A stretch of 64,000 nt of DNA from Sphingobium sp. (GTDB lineage Bacteria; Pseudomonadota; Alphaproteobacteria; Sphingomonadales; Sphingomonadaceae). Location of the stretch: contig CP136575.1 of NCBI GenBank assembly GCA_035196065.1, positions 2,272,769 through 2,336,768 of the forward strand, given 5' to 3'. Both the position numbers and the translations under genes were made by a program. Below, piece after piece: positions 7,515 to 17,610 of the stretch; positions within the stretch are counted from its first letter, which is position 1; every line of letters begins with the position of its first letter. A model generated the notes under the pieces. The model was given only the letters and a program-made list of their open reading frames with translations, did not search any database and was not told where the DNA came from.

Positions 7515-8513
7515 TCACAGCTTGAGCAATTGCTTGCCTCTATTTGCGCCGACAAACAGGCGCTGCAGGGTTGCGGGGGCATTTTCGAAACCGTTTTGGA
7601 CATCCTCCCGATATTTCAACCGACCGTCATTGATGAGGCTGACCATCCGTTTCCGAATGCCGGGAAACTCATTCATCCAGTCAATTACGATGAAGCCTTC
7701 CATCCGTGCCCGGCGGAAAACGAGGTTGAAATAATTTTCTGGCCCAGCCGGCAAGGTGCCGGTTTCATAGCGGCTGATCCCACCGCAAATCACCACGCGC
7801 GCATGGGTTGCTATCTGGCTGAGCATGTCGTTCAAGATCGAACCTCCGACATTGTCAAAGATGACATTGACGCCATTGGGCGCAAGCGCCTTAATCTGGT
7901 CACGGATTGGTCCTGCCTTATAGTCTATGGCGTGGTCATATCCTGCCTCTTGCGTCAACCAGGCACATTTTTCGGCACCGCCAGCAATGCCGATCGCCGT
8001 GCAGCCGGCAATCTTGGCAAGTTGCCCAACCACTGATCCGGTCGCGCCTGCAGCACCCGATACCAGCACAACATCGCCAGCGACCGGCTGCCCAATTTTG
8101 AAGAGGCCACACCAGGCAGTCATGCCGGTAGTGCCAAGGATCGACAGCATTGCTGTGGGCGGCAGTCCGGGCTCACATATGTTCAGCCCTTCGCCATTGT
8201 GCACCACATATTCCGACCAGACTGAGGTTCCGGCGACCACGCTGCCAACTGGGAAGCGGCCGGCATTGCTTTGGACGACCTCCATGATCGATGATCCGCG
8301 CATCACATCACCGATCGCCATAGGAGCGACATAGTCGGCAACATTTTCCATCCAGCCCTTTTGCGCGGGATCAAACCCCATGTAGAGCGTCTTGAGCAGC
8401 ATCTGTCCGGGCCCCGGTGCCGGCAAATCTGTCGTCACCAGCTTCAAATCATCGTCGGCGATCGGCCGTCCACGGGGGTGGCCATTTAGTTGCCATTGGC
8501 GGGTTTGGGTCAT
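7515..8513 (-). CDS. MDR family NADP-dependent oxidoreductase
   Basis: A 332-residue medium-chain reductase of the leukotriene B4 dehydrogenase/curcumin-reductase type, lacking zinc. The N-terminal GroES-like domain opens with W-x-L-x-x-H-P-x-G-R-P; the Rossmann part has SGAAGATGSVVGQLAK near 155-170 and the DNVGG motif near 222. Members reduce alpha,beta-unsaturated ketones or aldehydes. Its ATG shares a base with the stop of the carotenoid-type oxygenase (TAATG), so it probably reduces that enzyme's product or a related enone. Confidence 0.85.
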   Translation of the reverse strand: MTQTRQWQLNGHPRGRPIADDDLKLVTTDLPAPGPGQMLLKTLYMGFDPAQKGWMENVADYVAPMAIGDVMRGSSIMEVVQSNAGRFPVGSVVAGTSVWSEYVVHNGEGLNICEPGLPPTAMLSILGTTGMTAWCGLFKIGQPVAGDVVLVSGAAGATGSVVGQLAKIAGCTAIGIAGGAEKCAWLTQEAGYDHAIDYKAGPIRDQIKALAPNGVNVIFDNVGGSILNDMLSQIATHARVVICGGISRYETGTLPAGPENYFNLVFRRARMEGFIVIDWMNEFPGIRKRMVSLINDGRLKYREDVQNGFENAPATLQRLFVGANRGKQLLKL

Positions 8514-9949
8514 TACATAGCCTCTTGGTAAAGCGGGTTATCCGCAGAATAATAATTGCAGTGAAAACCCGAAGGCACACGGAACGGGATACGTACCGTC
8601 GCCAAAGGGCCTGCAGCGATATCCTTTGCAGCAAAAATCGCCAGTTCACTCGCCGGTGCGTTTGCGCGGTGCACGATGCTCATCGCATAGCCGTCAGCTT
8701 CGTCGGTTGCCCCGATACGTGGTGCGAAAACCAGTTCGCCTGCGGCCGATCCTGCGCCGAAATGATAAAAGTCCTCGTGACCGCTCTCGGTATCGAACCG
8801 CAGCACAGCGTCCATCCCTTCAACCCGGCCGTCACGCGACTTGAGGTTGATGTTCGCGAAACTATGACGGGTTTTCCGCGTCATCAGCCGGTCATCCGGG
8901 CGCGGAAACTGGATATCGCGATCGTTCAGAACCTCTTCCTTCATAGACGCCGACGCAATATCGATTGTCCAACGTCTCAACGATTGCTGGGTGTCGCCAT
9001 GGGTCAGCCTGTTGCCGTCCTGGTCGGGGAAAAGCGCGGTGCCGTTCGCGGCTGCAACATCGGCAAATATCCTACCATTTTCTTCCCAGACATTAAGTTC
9101 GTGGAACATGTGGCGTGGGTCGAATTCGAACCAGCGCACATCTTCGGCGCTGCCTTCGCGCGGCATGATCGCCAACTTGGTTGGGCGACCATTATTCCAA
9201 GCGGTCATCGGTCCACCCTTCATGAACCGCTGCAGGTCGGAATCGATTGGGATGATCGGAAAGACGACCCAGTTTTCAGTCAGGAAAAAGGTATGTACCA
9301 GCGCCATATGCGGGACAGGAATGTTCACCGCATGCCGCACCACGCCTTCGCGGGTCGTGATCGTATATTGCAGCTCGGCAGGGCCCATATAGCCGTTAAT
9401 CATCGCCCCGATGTTGATTAACTCGCCTGTCGCATAATCAACCTTGGGATGCGCCGAAAAGGTTGTCGCGATCTTGCCGCCATAGTCATGTTCGCCGATG
9501 GTTCCGAGATCATGTGGTCCCATCACGACAGGGCGCGCACCCTCCATCAACGCCAACAATTTGCCACCATGAAGGATGATGTTGGTATTGGCGGTATTGT
9601 AGGTCTTGCCCTGAACGCTGGGATCGGAGGTCATAGGATTGCCGAACATACCAAAAAGTCGCTTGCCAGCGGCTTTTTCAAGTTCGAATTTTTCCGTTCG
9701 CACCCACCTGTTTGTCATCGAGACGCGGCCGTCAGCGATGTGAAAAGCATAGACCATGCCGTCGCCATCAAACCAGTGATAGTCACCTTCACGCGTCGGA
9801 TAGAGCGGCTCGGGCCCGTTGCGGTAGAATACCCCTGAAAGATCGGAAGGGATCTCGCCATCGACGATCAAGTCCGGCGCGCTCGCTTCAAACCGCACGG
9901 GTTCATGATGCCCGGACAGATAGGGGTGGTCGAAAAAAGCCTTGGTCAT
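8513..9949 (-). CDS. carotenoid oxygenase family (apocarotenoid/lignostilbene-type dioxygenase)
   Basis: A 478-residue non-haem iron dioxygenase with the seven-bladed propeller signature: G-x-F-x-R-N-G-P near residue 40, H-W-F-D-G-D-G-M near 60, and the four iron-binding histidines readable in SAHPK, VHTFF, MFHELN and the C-terminal GFHCNYY. The start ATG at 9949 has GGAGGAGA upstream and is preferred over a start 18 bases earlier. Family members cleave C=C bonds of carotenoids or of stilbenes from lignin; the TonB receptor upstream and SDR-rich surroundings favour an external aromatic or isoprenoid substrate. Confidence 0.88.
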   Translation of the reverse strand: MTKAFFDHPYLSGHHEPVRFEASAPDLIVDGEIPSDLSGVFYRNGPEPLYPTREGDYHWFDGDGMVYAFHIADGRVSMTNRWVRTEKFELEKAAGKRLFGMFGNPMTSDPSVQGKTYNTANTNIILHGGKLLALMEGARPVVMGPHDLGTIGEHDYGGKIATTFSAHPKVDYATGELINIGAMINGYMGPAELQYTITTREGVVRHAVNIPVPHMALVHTFFLTENWVVFPIIPIDSDLQRFMKGGPMTAWNNGRPTKLAIMPREGSAEDVRWFEFDPRHMFHELNVWEENGRIFADVAAANGTALFPDQDGNRLTHGDTQQSLRRWTIDIASASMKEEVLNDRDIQFPRPDDRLMTRKTRHSFANINLKSRDGRVEGMDAVLRFDTESGHEDFYHFGAGSAAGELVFAPRIGATDEADGYAMSIVHRANAPASELAIFAAKDIAAGPLATVRIPFRVPSGFHCNYYSADNPLYQEAM

Positions 9950-9965
9950 CGCTGTCTCCTCCAAC

Positions 9966-10001
9966 AAAAAGGGGCACCTCCATCTGCCATGGAGGTGCCC
10001 C
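9966..10001 (-). terminator. rho-independent terminator/attenuator between TonB receptor and oxygenase
   Basis: A 13-bp perfect stem (9971-9983 with 9989-10001, 5-base loop) is followed on the minus strand by five T. It lies 22 bp after the stop of the TonB receptor gene and 17-22 bp before the ATG of the oxygenase, with only the ribosome site in between. Downstream expression therefore needs read-through or a promoter inside the receptor gene. Confidence 0.85.
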
Positions 10002-10023
10002 GATTATCGCCTGTTCTTTTTGA

Positions 10024-12396
10024 TCAGAATTTGAGGCCAAGTTGCACGCCCGCGGTGCGCGGCTGACGTGCAGTGCCGAAAGTGAACAGACCTGCAACCG
10101 GCAAGGTTGCGGAAAGCCCCTTGTTGTTCGTCAAGTTGCGACCGAACACCGCCAGGCTCAATTCCTCGCCATTGCCGCCAATGGGGAAGGTGTAGCCAAG
10201 CTGCGCCGTGAGGTCTTCACGATTCTCGGTCTGGCAGCGATCGTCATTGCGGATCGCTCCCGGGATGCGCGGCGGGTTCAAGCCCAGGCAGGTCTGGTAT
10301 TTGCTCTGGAAACGCAACTGCGTCGAGAAATCCAGTGTCCCTGCCCCGATATCACGGCTGTAGTTGAAGCCCGCTGCCCACTGCACCTTGGGCGCACGGC
10401 GCAAGGTCAAGGTCGACACATCGTCCGGGATGCCGTCTGCCGCACTGCCAGCAGTCAGGCCGACCACATCGTTGAAGAAGCGGTTATACTTTGCATCGGT
10501 GTAAGAGAATGAAGCATTGAAGGTCAGCTCGTTGGAAAGCTGCGCCGTCAGTTCGGCTTCAAAGCCCTTGATATCGGCCGACGATGCATTCTTCACCACG
10601 GTTTCCTGCGGGCTCGAAGATCCCGGAGGTGCAGGCTGGACGACCTCTTCCTGCTTGTTGTCATATTTGGTGTAATAGAAGGCAAAGTTGGTGCGCAGCA
10701 TGCGATCGAGCCAATCGGCCTTCAGGCCGACTTCATAGGCATCAACAAGCTCCGGGTTGTAGGGGCCAAGTGTGGTCGGGCCAGATGAACGACCGTTAAA
10801 GCCGCCCGAACGGAAACCACGGGACAAAGATGCGTAGAGCAGCTTGTTGTCGCCAATTTCGTAATCGAGGTTGGCCCGATAGGTCATTTTCCCGAAGCTT
10901 TCGCTGCCGTTGCAATTATTTGCTGCAGCGTAGCGTGGCAGGACAACACCCGGGGCCGGAGACACGGTCCCGACCACCCCGACACATTCCACGCCGGTAA
11001 AGCTCGGCAAAGTGAAACCAACAAGTGCACCGATACGGCCATAATTGTTGAAGATGCTCTTTTTATCGCGGGTGTAACGTGCGCCGACGCCCAGCTTCAG
11101 CTTGTCAGTCAGGTCGATGCGGGCATCGACAAAACCGGCATAGGATTTGGAAGAATGGTCGACAACCTGGCGAAGCACCGCAGTCGATCCCTGACCCAGC
11201 ACCACACCGAAATTGGTTGACTGGTCAAGCTGATAGCTGCTGTCAAAAAAGTAACCGCCGACCAATAGGTTGATACCGTCGCTTACATCGCCGCCAATGC
11301 GCAGTTCCTGGCTGAACTGTTCATATTGCTGTTGACGGAGCGTGTCGAAGAAATTGGCCGAGCTGGCGTCGAAATCCTGCCGCACCGATTCATCGTTGCT
11401 GCGCCAGCCCGTCACCGAGGTCAGTGTGAAATCACCCCCGAGATCGACGTCGATCGTGCCACTGATGGCATCGGTGTCATTGCTGACCGGCGTCGCGATT
11501 GACGAATAGGTCTGGTACAGGCCTGCAAAGCCGCGGCCGCATTCAGCAGCGGGCGAGAAGCCCGGCGCACCTGCGGCGAGGCAGATAAGGTCCTTGCCGC
11601 GCTCCGAAAGCGGGGCAACGATGGTTTCACCGCGCTCACGCATATGCTCATAGGTGATTTGCGCAGTGATGCCCTCCGAAGGCTCAATCAAAGCGGTCAC
11701 ACCCCCGGTGAGCACTTCATATGCCCCTTCGCGCTTGTTCTTGGTGACGTTGCGGTAGTAGCCGTCGGTCTTGTCATAGAAACCGAATGCCTTGAGCGCG
11801 ATGACATCGCCGAGCTTACCGCTATTGACAATAACACGGCCGCGTTTTGTGTTAAAGGTCGAATAGGCGGCCTGCGCCTTCAGTCCGGCATCCTCAGTGG
11901 GCTTGGTACGGGTGACGCTGATCACGCCGCCGATGGTGTTCCGGCCGAACAGCGTTCCTTGCGGCCCGCGAAGCACCTCAAGGCGCTCCATGTCGAACGA
12001 ATCAAGCAGCTGGCCGGTGTTGGTACCGATGAAAACGCCGTCGACAACGACGCCGACCGCCGGATCGAAGCTCTTTTCAATATCCTCAAACGAAATACCG
12101 CGGATTGAGATCGCAGCTGCACTCGGGCCCGCCCCCACGCTGTCAACGACAAGGCTGGGCACCCGGCCAGCAAGATCACGAAGGTCCTCCACGGTCGCAG
12201 AATCGAGCATCTCCTGATCAAGCGCTGTCACGGCGATCGGCACATCCTGGATGCTTTCCTCTCGCTTCTGTGCGGTAACAACGATCTCGCGAATGCCTTG
12301 CTGCGAATCGTCCTGCGCCTCTTGGGCGAACGCAGGCGTTGCAAGCGCAAAAGCCATCGCCCCCGTTGACGCCAAAACCAATAGCGACTTCGTCAT
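10024..12396 (-). CDS. TonB-dependent outer-membrane receptor
   Basis: A 790-residue receptor. It starts with a signal peptide (hydrophobic core to about residue 24, ATPAFA-Q cleavage), then a TonB box region with EIVVTAQKREES near residue 36, the plug domain (ALRDLAGRVPSL-like segment, RGPQGTLFGRNTIGG near 140) and a 22-strand barrel ending in …GLKF with terminal Phe. It imports a large or scarce substrate across the outer membrane using TonB energy. Sphingomonads use many such receptors for organic substrates as well as for iron; the downstream oxygenase and reductase suggest the former. Confidence 0.92.
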   Translation of the reverse strand: MTKSLLVLASTGAMAFALATPAFAQEAQDDSQQGIREIVVTAQKREESIQDVPIAVTALDQEMLDSATVEDLRDLAGRVPSLVVDSVGAGPSAAAISIRGISFEDIEKSFDPAVGVVVDGVFIGTNTGQLLDSFDMERLEVLRGPQGTLFGRNTIGGVISVTRTKPTEDAGLKAQAAYSTFNTKRGRVIVNSGKLGDVIALKAFGFYDKTDGYYRNVTKNKREGAYEVLTGGVTALIEPSEGITAQITYEHMRERGETIVAPLSERGKDLICLAAGAPGFSPAAECGRGFAGLYQTYSSIATPVSNDTDAISGTIDVDLGGDFTLTSVTGWRSNDESVRQDFDASSANFFDTLRQQQYEQFSQELRIGGDVSDGINLLVGGYFFDSSYQLDQSTNFGVVLGQGSTAVLRQVVDHSSKSYAGFVDARIDLTDKLKLGVGARYTRDKKSIFNNYGRIGALVGFTLPSFTGVECVGVVGTVSPAPGVVLPRYAAANNCNGSESFGKMTYRANLDYEIGDNKLLYASLSRGFRSGGFNGRSSGPTTLGPYNPELVDAYEVGLKADWLDRMLRTNFAFYYTKYDNKQEEVVQPAPPGSSSPQETVVKNASSADIKGFEAELTAQLSNELTFNASFSYTDAKYNRFFNDVVGLTAGSAADGIPDDVSTLTLRRAPKVQWAAGFNYSRDIGAGTLDFSTQLRFQSKYQTCLGLNPPRIPGAIRNDDRCQTENREDLTAQLGYTFPIGGNGEELSLAVFGRNLTNNKGLSATLPVAGLFTFGTARQPRTAGVQLGLKF

Positions 12397-12583
12397 AACA
12401 GTCTCCTCCCGACATGTGGCGCTGGTATCCCATGCGCCAATCTTCTCTCCGGCCAGCAGACTGTTGGAAGCGGCTCAAATCAACAACCGCCAAAAGTGAG
12501 AGGGGCACAACCGGTGCTAATCCAAGAAACCGTAACGTAAAGCAGCGCCAACAACAGACGGCAGACCGACTTTGCCCCCGCAA

Positions 12584-12597
12584 TTGATTCAGATCAA
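12584..12597 (+). promoter_or_regulatory. FNR/Anr/FixK-type box upstream of ccoN
   Basis: TTGAT-TCAG-ATCAA, a perfect dyad match to the consensus of the CRP/FNR family, 69 bp before the ccoN ATG. The 269-bp gap (12397-12665) also has to hold the TonB receptor promoter on the other strand; no clear second motif is seen there. Predicts induction of the cbb3 operon at low oxygen. Confidence 0.85.
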
Positions 12598-12665
12598 AGC
12601 GGCAACGCCGACACCATGCCACGGGTTGAACCGGAACCGCGATAGGCGCGGTTCGGGGAAGTTTT

Positions 12666-14324
12666 ATGGAACAGATATTGGCACGTGGCGGCGCGTGGCT
12701 TGCCGCCGCATTTCTTGCTCTTTTGGCAATGGCCGCAACAAACGACTGGGCGTTTTCCGTCCACATGGCGATTGTCGCCATTGCGGCAATGCTGGCCCTT
12801 TTGGGGTCAACCAGCGGTTTTGACTTTGTTACGCAGCGCTTCCCTGCGCTCTCGCCGCAAAAGGCCTCCACCTATGATGACGATCTCATCCGCTGGGGCG
12901 TCATCGCCACGATTTTCTGGGGGCTAGCCGGGTTTCTCGCCGGGCTCTTAATCGCGTTACAGCTCGCCTTCCCGGCGCTCAATTTCAATCTTGAATTCAC
13001 CACTTTCGGACGCTTGCGGCCACTGCACACATCTGCGGTGATCTTTGCGTTCGGAGGCAATGCGCTGATCGCCACCAGCTTTTACGTGGTGCAGCGCACG
13101 TGCCGGGCGAGGCTCGCCTTCCCCAGCCTCGCCCGGTTTGTCTTCTGGGGCTATCAGCTCTTCATCGTGCTCGCCGCCACCGGTTATCTGCTCGGTGTCA
13201 GCCAGGGCAAGGAATATGCAGAGCCCGAATGGTATGTCGATCTGTGGCTGACCATAGTCTGGGTCTCCTATCTGGCGGTATTTGTCGGCACGTTGGTAAA
13301 GCGCAAGGAACCGCACATCTATGTGGCCAACTGGTTTTACCTCGCCTTCATCCTGACCGTGGCTATGCTGCATGTCGTCAACAACCTGTCGCTGCCTGCA
13401 AGCCTTGTCGGCACGCAAAGCTATAGCGTGTTTGCAGGCGTACAAGGCGCGCTAGTGCAATGGTGGTATGGCCATAATGCGGTCGGATTTTTCCTGACCG
13501 CAGGCTTTTTGGCCATGATGTATTATTTCGTCCCCAAGCAGGCGGAACGGCCGGTTTACAGCTATCGCCTGTCAATCATCCACTTCTGGTCGCTGATCTT
13601 CCTCTACATCTGGGCCGGGCCGCACCACCTGCATTACACCGCCCTGCCTGATTGGGCGCAGACGCTGGGCATGGTGTTTTCGATCATGCTGTGGATGCCC
13701 AGTTGGGGCGGCATGATCAACGGCCTGATGACGCTGAACGGTGCATGGGACAAGATCCGCACCGATCCAATCATCCGCATGTTCGTGATGAGCTTGGCCT
13801 TCTACGGCATGTCGACCTTCGAAGGGCCGATGCTGTCGATCAAGGCCGTAAACAGCCTGTCACACTATACCGACTGGACGATCGGCCATGTCCACTCCGG
13901 CGCGCTGGGTTGGAACGGCATGGTCACCTTTGCATGCCTTTACTACCTCGCACCCCGCCTGTGGAACCGCCAACGCCTTTACTCGCTGCGCATGGTCAAC
14001 TGGCACTTCTGGCTCGCCAGCGCCGGCATCGTTTTCTACGCCGCCGCAATGTGGGTATCGGGCATCATGCAAGGCCTGATGTGGCGCGAATATGGGGCTG
14101 ACGGTTACCTCGTCTACTCCTTCGTCGAAACGGTCGACGCCATGTTCCCGATGTATCTGATCCGCGCTTTTGGTGGCCTGCTGTATCTGATTGGTGCCCT
14201 GGTGATGACGGTCAACATCTGGAAGACCATCATTGGCGGCCCGCTGCGCGAAGAACTGCCGATGACTGAAACCCCCCACAATCCCGAAGCGGACCGCCCG
14301 GCGGTTGCCGTGCCTGCCGAATAA
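12666..14324 (+). CDS. ccoN: cbb3-type cytochrome c oxidase subunit I
   Basis: A 552-residue, about 14-helix haem-copper oxidase core subunit. Haem and CuB ligands are visible: H in RPLHTS (low-spin haem), [10 protein letters not shown] and AGPHHLHY (CuB), and IGHVHSG (high- and low-spin haems). It reduces oxygen to water at high affinity and pumps protons. The N-terminus has two extra hydrophobic segments before the conserved core. A GGGGAAG site precedes ATG. First gene of the operon, 12 bp before ccoO. Confidence 0.95.
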   Translation: MEQILARGGAWLAAAFLALLAMAATNDWAFSVHMAIVAIAAMLALLGSTSGFDFVTQRFPALSPQKASTYDDDLIRWGVIATIFWGLAGFLAGLLIALQLAFPALNFNLEFTTFGRLRPLHTSAVIFAFGGNALIATSFYVVQRTCRARLAFPSLARFVFWGYQLFIVLAATGYLLGVSQGKEYAEPEWYVDLWLTIVWVSYLAVFVGTLVKRKEPHIYVANWFYLAFILTVAMLHVVNNLSLPASLVGTQSYSVFAGVQGALVQWWYGHNAVGFFLTAGFLAMMYYFVPKQAERPVYSYRLSIIHFWSLIFLYIWAGPHHLHYTALPDWAQTLGMVFSIMLWMPSWGGMINGLMTLNGAWDKIRTDPIIRMFVMSLAFYGMSTFEGPMLSIKAVNSLSHYTDWTIGHVHSGALGWNGMVTFACLYYLAPRLWNRQRLYSLRMVNWHFWLASAGIVFYAAAMWVSGIMQGLMWREYGADGYLVYSFVETVDAMFPMYLIRAFGGLLYLIGALVMTVNIWKTIIGGPLREELPMTETPHNPEADRPAVAVPAE

Positions 14325-14336
14325 GGAGCGATAGCA

Positions 14337-15086
14337 ATGGCGTTACTCAACATCGACCATGGCAAGCTGGAACGCAACGTTGCCCTGCTTGGCCTGTTCG
14401 CGCTGATCACGGTGGCGATTGGGGGCCTTGTTCAGATCACCCCGCTTTTCTGGATAGATTCAACCATCGAAAAAGTGGACGGGATGCGCCCCTACACCCC
14501 TCTCGAACAGGCAGGTCGTAACATTTATATTCGCGAGGGCTGCTATGTTTGCCACAGCCAGATGATCCGTCCCTTTCGGGATGAGGTCGAGCGCTATGGT
14601 CCCTATAGCCTCGCGGCCGAGAGCATGTACGATCACCCCTTCCAATGGGGATCGAAACGTACCGGCCCCGATCTTGCCCGCGTTGGCGGACGTTATTCGG
14701 ATGAATGGCATCGCATGCACCTCAAGGACCCGCGCAGCGTGGTCCCGGAATCTATCATGCCACCTTATGCTTTCATGGCCGAACGCGATTTGGATACAGG
14801 CGATATGTCGGTCCAGTTAAAAGCGCTGAGCCATGTGGGTGTGCCCTACAGCAAGGAAGCCATTGCAGAAGCCAATGCCGATCTGCGGGCACAGGCCGAT
14901 CCCAATGCCGACAGCGCTGGCCTTACAAAACGCTATGCGAAGGTTCAGGTCCGCGATTTTGACGGAGATCCTTCGCGGATCACCGAAATGGACGCCCTTA
15001 TCGCGTATCTGCAGATGCTGGGGACGCTGGTCGATCACAAAAAAGCGGCAGCGCAGCAAGTGCGCAACGCGGAGGTGACGAAATGA
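14337..15086 (+). CDS. ccoO: cbb3-type cytochrome c oxidase subunit II (monohaem cytochrome c)
   Basis: A 249-residue membrane-anchored cytochrome c. A transmembrane helix at about residues 17-38 is followed by a periplasmic domain with one CxxCH (CYVCHSQ, near residue 65), and M-P-P-Y-A as probable methionine ligand region. AAGGAG precedes the ATG. Passes electrons from CcoP to CcoN. Overlaps ccoQ by ATGA. Confidence 0.95.
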   Translation: MALLNIDHGKLERNVALLGLFALITVAIGGLVQITPLFWIDSTIEKVDGMRPYTPLEQAGRNIYIREGCYVCHSQMIRPFRDEVERYGPYSLAAESMYDHPFQWGSKRTGPDLARVGGRYSDEWHRMHLKDPRSVVPESIMPPYAFMAERDLDTGDMSVQLKALSHVGVPYSKEAIAEANADLRAQADPNADSAGLTKRYAKVQVRDFDGDPSRITEMDALIAYLQMLGTLVDHKKAAAQQVRNAEVTK

Positions 15087-15253
15087 CCTACGAAACCGCA
15101 CGCCACCTTGCCGACAGTTGGGGACTTTTATTCACCATGCTCCTTTTCGTGGGGCTTGTCGGATGGACATTCCGCAAAGGGGCAGGTCGCGTCCATCACG
15201 ACGCCGCCAACATGATCTTCAAGGAAGACGACAATGGCCAAGACACACACTGA
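15083..15253 (+). CDS. ccoQ: cbb3-type oxidase small subunit CcoQ
   Basis: A 56-residue protein found by reading between ccoO and ccoP. It has one transmembrane helix ([16 protein letters not shown], residues 15-30), then a basic and polar tail with HHDAAN-x-IF, as in FixQ/CcoQ. Start overlaps ccoO (ATGA) and its end overlaps ccoP by 20 bp. It stabilises the oxidase complex in other species. Confidence 0.85.
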   Translation: MTYETARHLADSWGLLFTMLLFVGLVGWTFRKGAGRVHHDAANMIFKEDDNGQDTH

Positions 15254-16166
15254 CAGCGACAAACGCATCGACCAGCCTACGGGCACCGCATTTGTCGGGC
15301 ATGAATGGGATGGGATTGAGGAACTCAACACACCCCTCCCCCGCTGGTGGCTGTGGACCTTTTATCTGACCATCATCTGGTCGCTGGCCTATGTCATCCT
15401 CTACCCAGCCTGGCCGCTGATCCATGGCGCGACCGAAGGCGTCCTCGGCTGGACCAGCCGAAGCCAGTTCGCCGATGAAATGGTCAAAGCCGACGCCAAG
15501 CGTGCGCCATTGGTCAATGCTCTGGCGGCAATGCCGGTGGAACAACTGGTCGCCGACCAGAAACTATATCAGGGCGCCGTTGCTGGCGGTGCGGCCGCGT
15601 TCAAGGTGCATTGCGTCCAATGCCATGGATCAGGCGCGTCGGGATCAAAAGGCTATCCCAACCTGAACGACGACGATTGGCTGTGGGGCGGAGACATTGC
15701 AGCGATCGAATATACTTTGCTGCACGGCATCCGCAATCCAGATCATCCCGAAACCCGCGCATCGGCCATGCCCGCCTTTGGGGGGATACTCGCGCCTGCA
15801 GAAATCTCGGCTGTCGTCAGCCATGTGCAATCCCTGTCCGGCAAGGCAAAACCGAATACACAAGGGGCCCAGTTGTTCGCCACCAATTGCGCATCGTGCC
15901 ATGGCGTCGATGGCAAGGGTCTGCGCCAATTTGGTGCACCCAATCTGACCGACAATATCTGGCTTTACGGCGGCAATCCGGCAACGATCACACAAACCGT
16001 CCGCCTCAGCCGCCAAGGCGTGATGCCGCGCTGGAACGACAAACTTGATCGGGCGACGATCAAGATGCTTGCCGCCTATGTCCACTCACTGGGCGGCGGT
16101 GAAGCCGTGCCGCCCCCCGTCGTCGCTGCCAAAAGGGAGGCGAATGGGGCCAATGGCCAACCTTGA
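15234..16166 (+). CDS. ccoP: cbb3-type cytochrome c oxidase subunit III (dihaem cytochrome c)
   Basis: A 310-residue protein. The cytoplasmic N-terminus has HEWDGIEELN-x-PLPRWW, then a transmembrane helix at about 40-60, then two cytochrome c domains with CVQCHGS near 127 and CASCHGV near 219. It accepts electrons from the bc1 complex or soluble cytochrome c. The last bases overlap the ccoG start. Confidence 0.95.
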   Translation: MAKTHTDSDKRIDQPTGTAFVGHEWDGIEELNTPLPRWWLWTFYLTIIWSLAYVILYPAWPLIHGATEGVLGWTSRSQFADEMVKADAKRAPLVNALAAMPVEQLVADQKLYQGAVAGGAAAFKVHCVQCHGSGASGSKGYPNLNDDDWLWGGDIAAIEYTLLHGIRNPDHPETRASAMPAFGGILAPAEISAVVSHVQSLSGKAKPNTQGAQLFATNCASCHGVDGKGLRQFGAPNLTDNIWLYGGNPATITQTVRLSRQGVMPRWNDKLDRATIKMLAAYVHSLGGGEAVPPPVVAAKREANGANGQP

Positions 16167-17610
16167 AGATCTGACAGGCCTTAGCGATCCTCTCTACGAA
16201 GCGCGCAAGGGCGTTTATCCAAAGGCGGTCGACGGTTTCTTTCGCCGGTTCAAATGGGCAATCATGGCAGTCACGCTTGCCATTTATTATGTCACGCCAT
16301 GGATACGATGGGATCGGGGTCCCTACGCCCCCGACCAAGCCGTTCTGGTCGATATGGCCAATCGTCGTTTCTACATGTTCAATATCGAAATCTGGCCGCA
16401 CGAATTTTATTATGTCGCCGGACTTCTGATCATGGCCGGTGTCGGCCTGTTCCTGGTCACCAGCGCTGTCGGGCGCGCATGGTGCGGCTACGCCTGTCCG
16501 CAAACCGTCTGGACCGATCTGTTCCAGCATGTCGACCGCTTTGTCGACGGGGATCGCAACGCCCAGATCCGCTTGAAAAATGCGGCATGGGGCCCGGAAA
16601 AAATCGCAAAAAGGCTGACCAAATGGGTGATCTATCTGTTCATCGCCTTTTGGACCGGCGGCGCATGGATCATGTATTTTGCAGATGCACCAACGCTGAC
16701 CCGGGATTTCTGGTCCGGCAATGCTGCACCGGTGGCCTATGCCACGGTCGCCGTACTGACTGCCACAACCTTCATTTTCGGCGGCTTCATGCGCGAACAA
16801 GTTTGCATCTATATGTGCCCCTGGCCGCGCATCCAAACCGCCATGATGGACGAAAAGTCGTTGATCGTCACCTATCGCGATTGGCGCGGCGAGCAGCGCG
16901 GCTCGGTCAAAAAGGCCGAGGCACAACCCGGCGAATTTGGTGACTGCATCGATTGCAACCAATGCGTCGCAGTCTGCCCGACCGGAATCGACATTCGCGA
17001 AGGACCCCAGATCGGCTGCATCACGTGCGCCTTGTGCATTGATGCCTGCGACAAGGTGATGGAACAGGTTGGCCGTCCGCGCGGCTTAATCGACTATCTG
17101 ACGCTGGACGATGTCGCGACCGAAAAGGCGGGCGGCAAGGCACAGTCTGTCCTCAAAACCCTCTTTCGCGCGAGGACGCTGGTCTATTTCGGGATCTGGA
17201 GCGCAATTGGTCTCGCCATGCTGTTCACGCTCGGGCAACGGACCCGGCTGGACCTTACTATTCAGCATGATCGCAACCCCTTGTTCGTCCAGCTTTCGGA
17301 CGGGGCGATCCGCAACAACTACACCGTCAAAGTTCGCAACATGGAAACCCGTCCCCGGGAAGTAGAACTGGTGATCAAGGGACTGCCCGATGCGGTCGCT
17401 TGGACCACAAACGGCAGCCGCGAAACTGCATCACATAGGGTGAAGGTCTCGGTCGCACCGGACAGCGTGCAAAAAGTAAGGCTGTTCGTGGCGGCCCCCT
17501 CTGCCGGCCCTGCCCGCACCGACTTTGAAATCGAGGCAATCGCTCTCACCGGCAATGAGCGGGGCGATAGCGACAGCGTGCGTTTCGAACGGCCGGAGAA
17601 TAAACAATGA
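16144..17610 (+). CDS. ccoG: cbb3 oxidase maturation iron-sulfur protein CcoG (FixG/RdxA)
   Basis: A 488-residue membrane ferredoxin with about five transmembrane helices. It carries the WCGYACPQTVWTD and C-x-Y-M-C-P-W-P-R motifs of the family, two 4Fe-4S clusters (CIDCNQCVAVCPTG and CITCALCIDACDK) and a C-terminal Ig-like FixG domain. It is involved in copper reduction for CuB assembly. GGGAGG precedes two possible ATG starts (16144 and 16153); the first is used here. Overlaps ccoP by 23 bp. Confidence 0.92.
   Translation: MGPMANLEDLTGLSDPLYEARKGVYPKAVDGFFRRFKWAIMAVTLAIYYVTPWIRWDRGPYAPDQAVLVDMANRRFYMFNIEIWPHEFYYVAGLLIMAGVGLFLVTSAVGRAWCGYACPQTVWTDLFQHVDRFVDGDRNAQIRLKNAAWGPEKIAKRLTKWVIYLFIAFWTGGAWIMYFADAPTLTRDFWSGNAAPVAYATVAVLTATTFIFGGFMREQVCIYMCPWPRIQTAMMDEKSLIVTYRDWRGEQRGSVKKAEAQPGEFGDCIDCNQCVAVCPTGIDIREGPQIGCITCALCIDACDKVMEQVGRPRGLIDYLTLDDVATEKAGGKAQSVLKTLFRARTLVYFGIWSAIGLAMLFTLGQRTRLDLTIQHDRNPLFVQLSDGAIRNNYTVKVRNMETRPREVELVIKGLPDAVAWTTNGSRETASHRVKVSVAPDSVQKVRLFVAAPSAGPARTDFEIEAIALTGNERGDSDSVRFERPENKQ

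Noticed and set aside
16045-16143. Longer N-terminus for CcoG
   Set aside because: It would overlap ccoP deeply with no conserved residues; the ribosome site is directly before 16144-16153.
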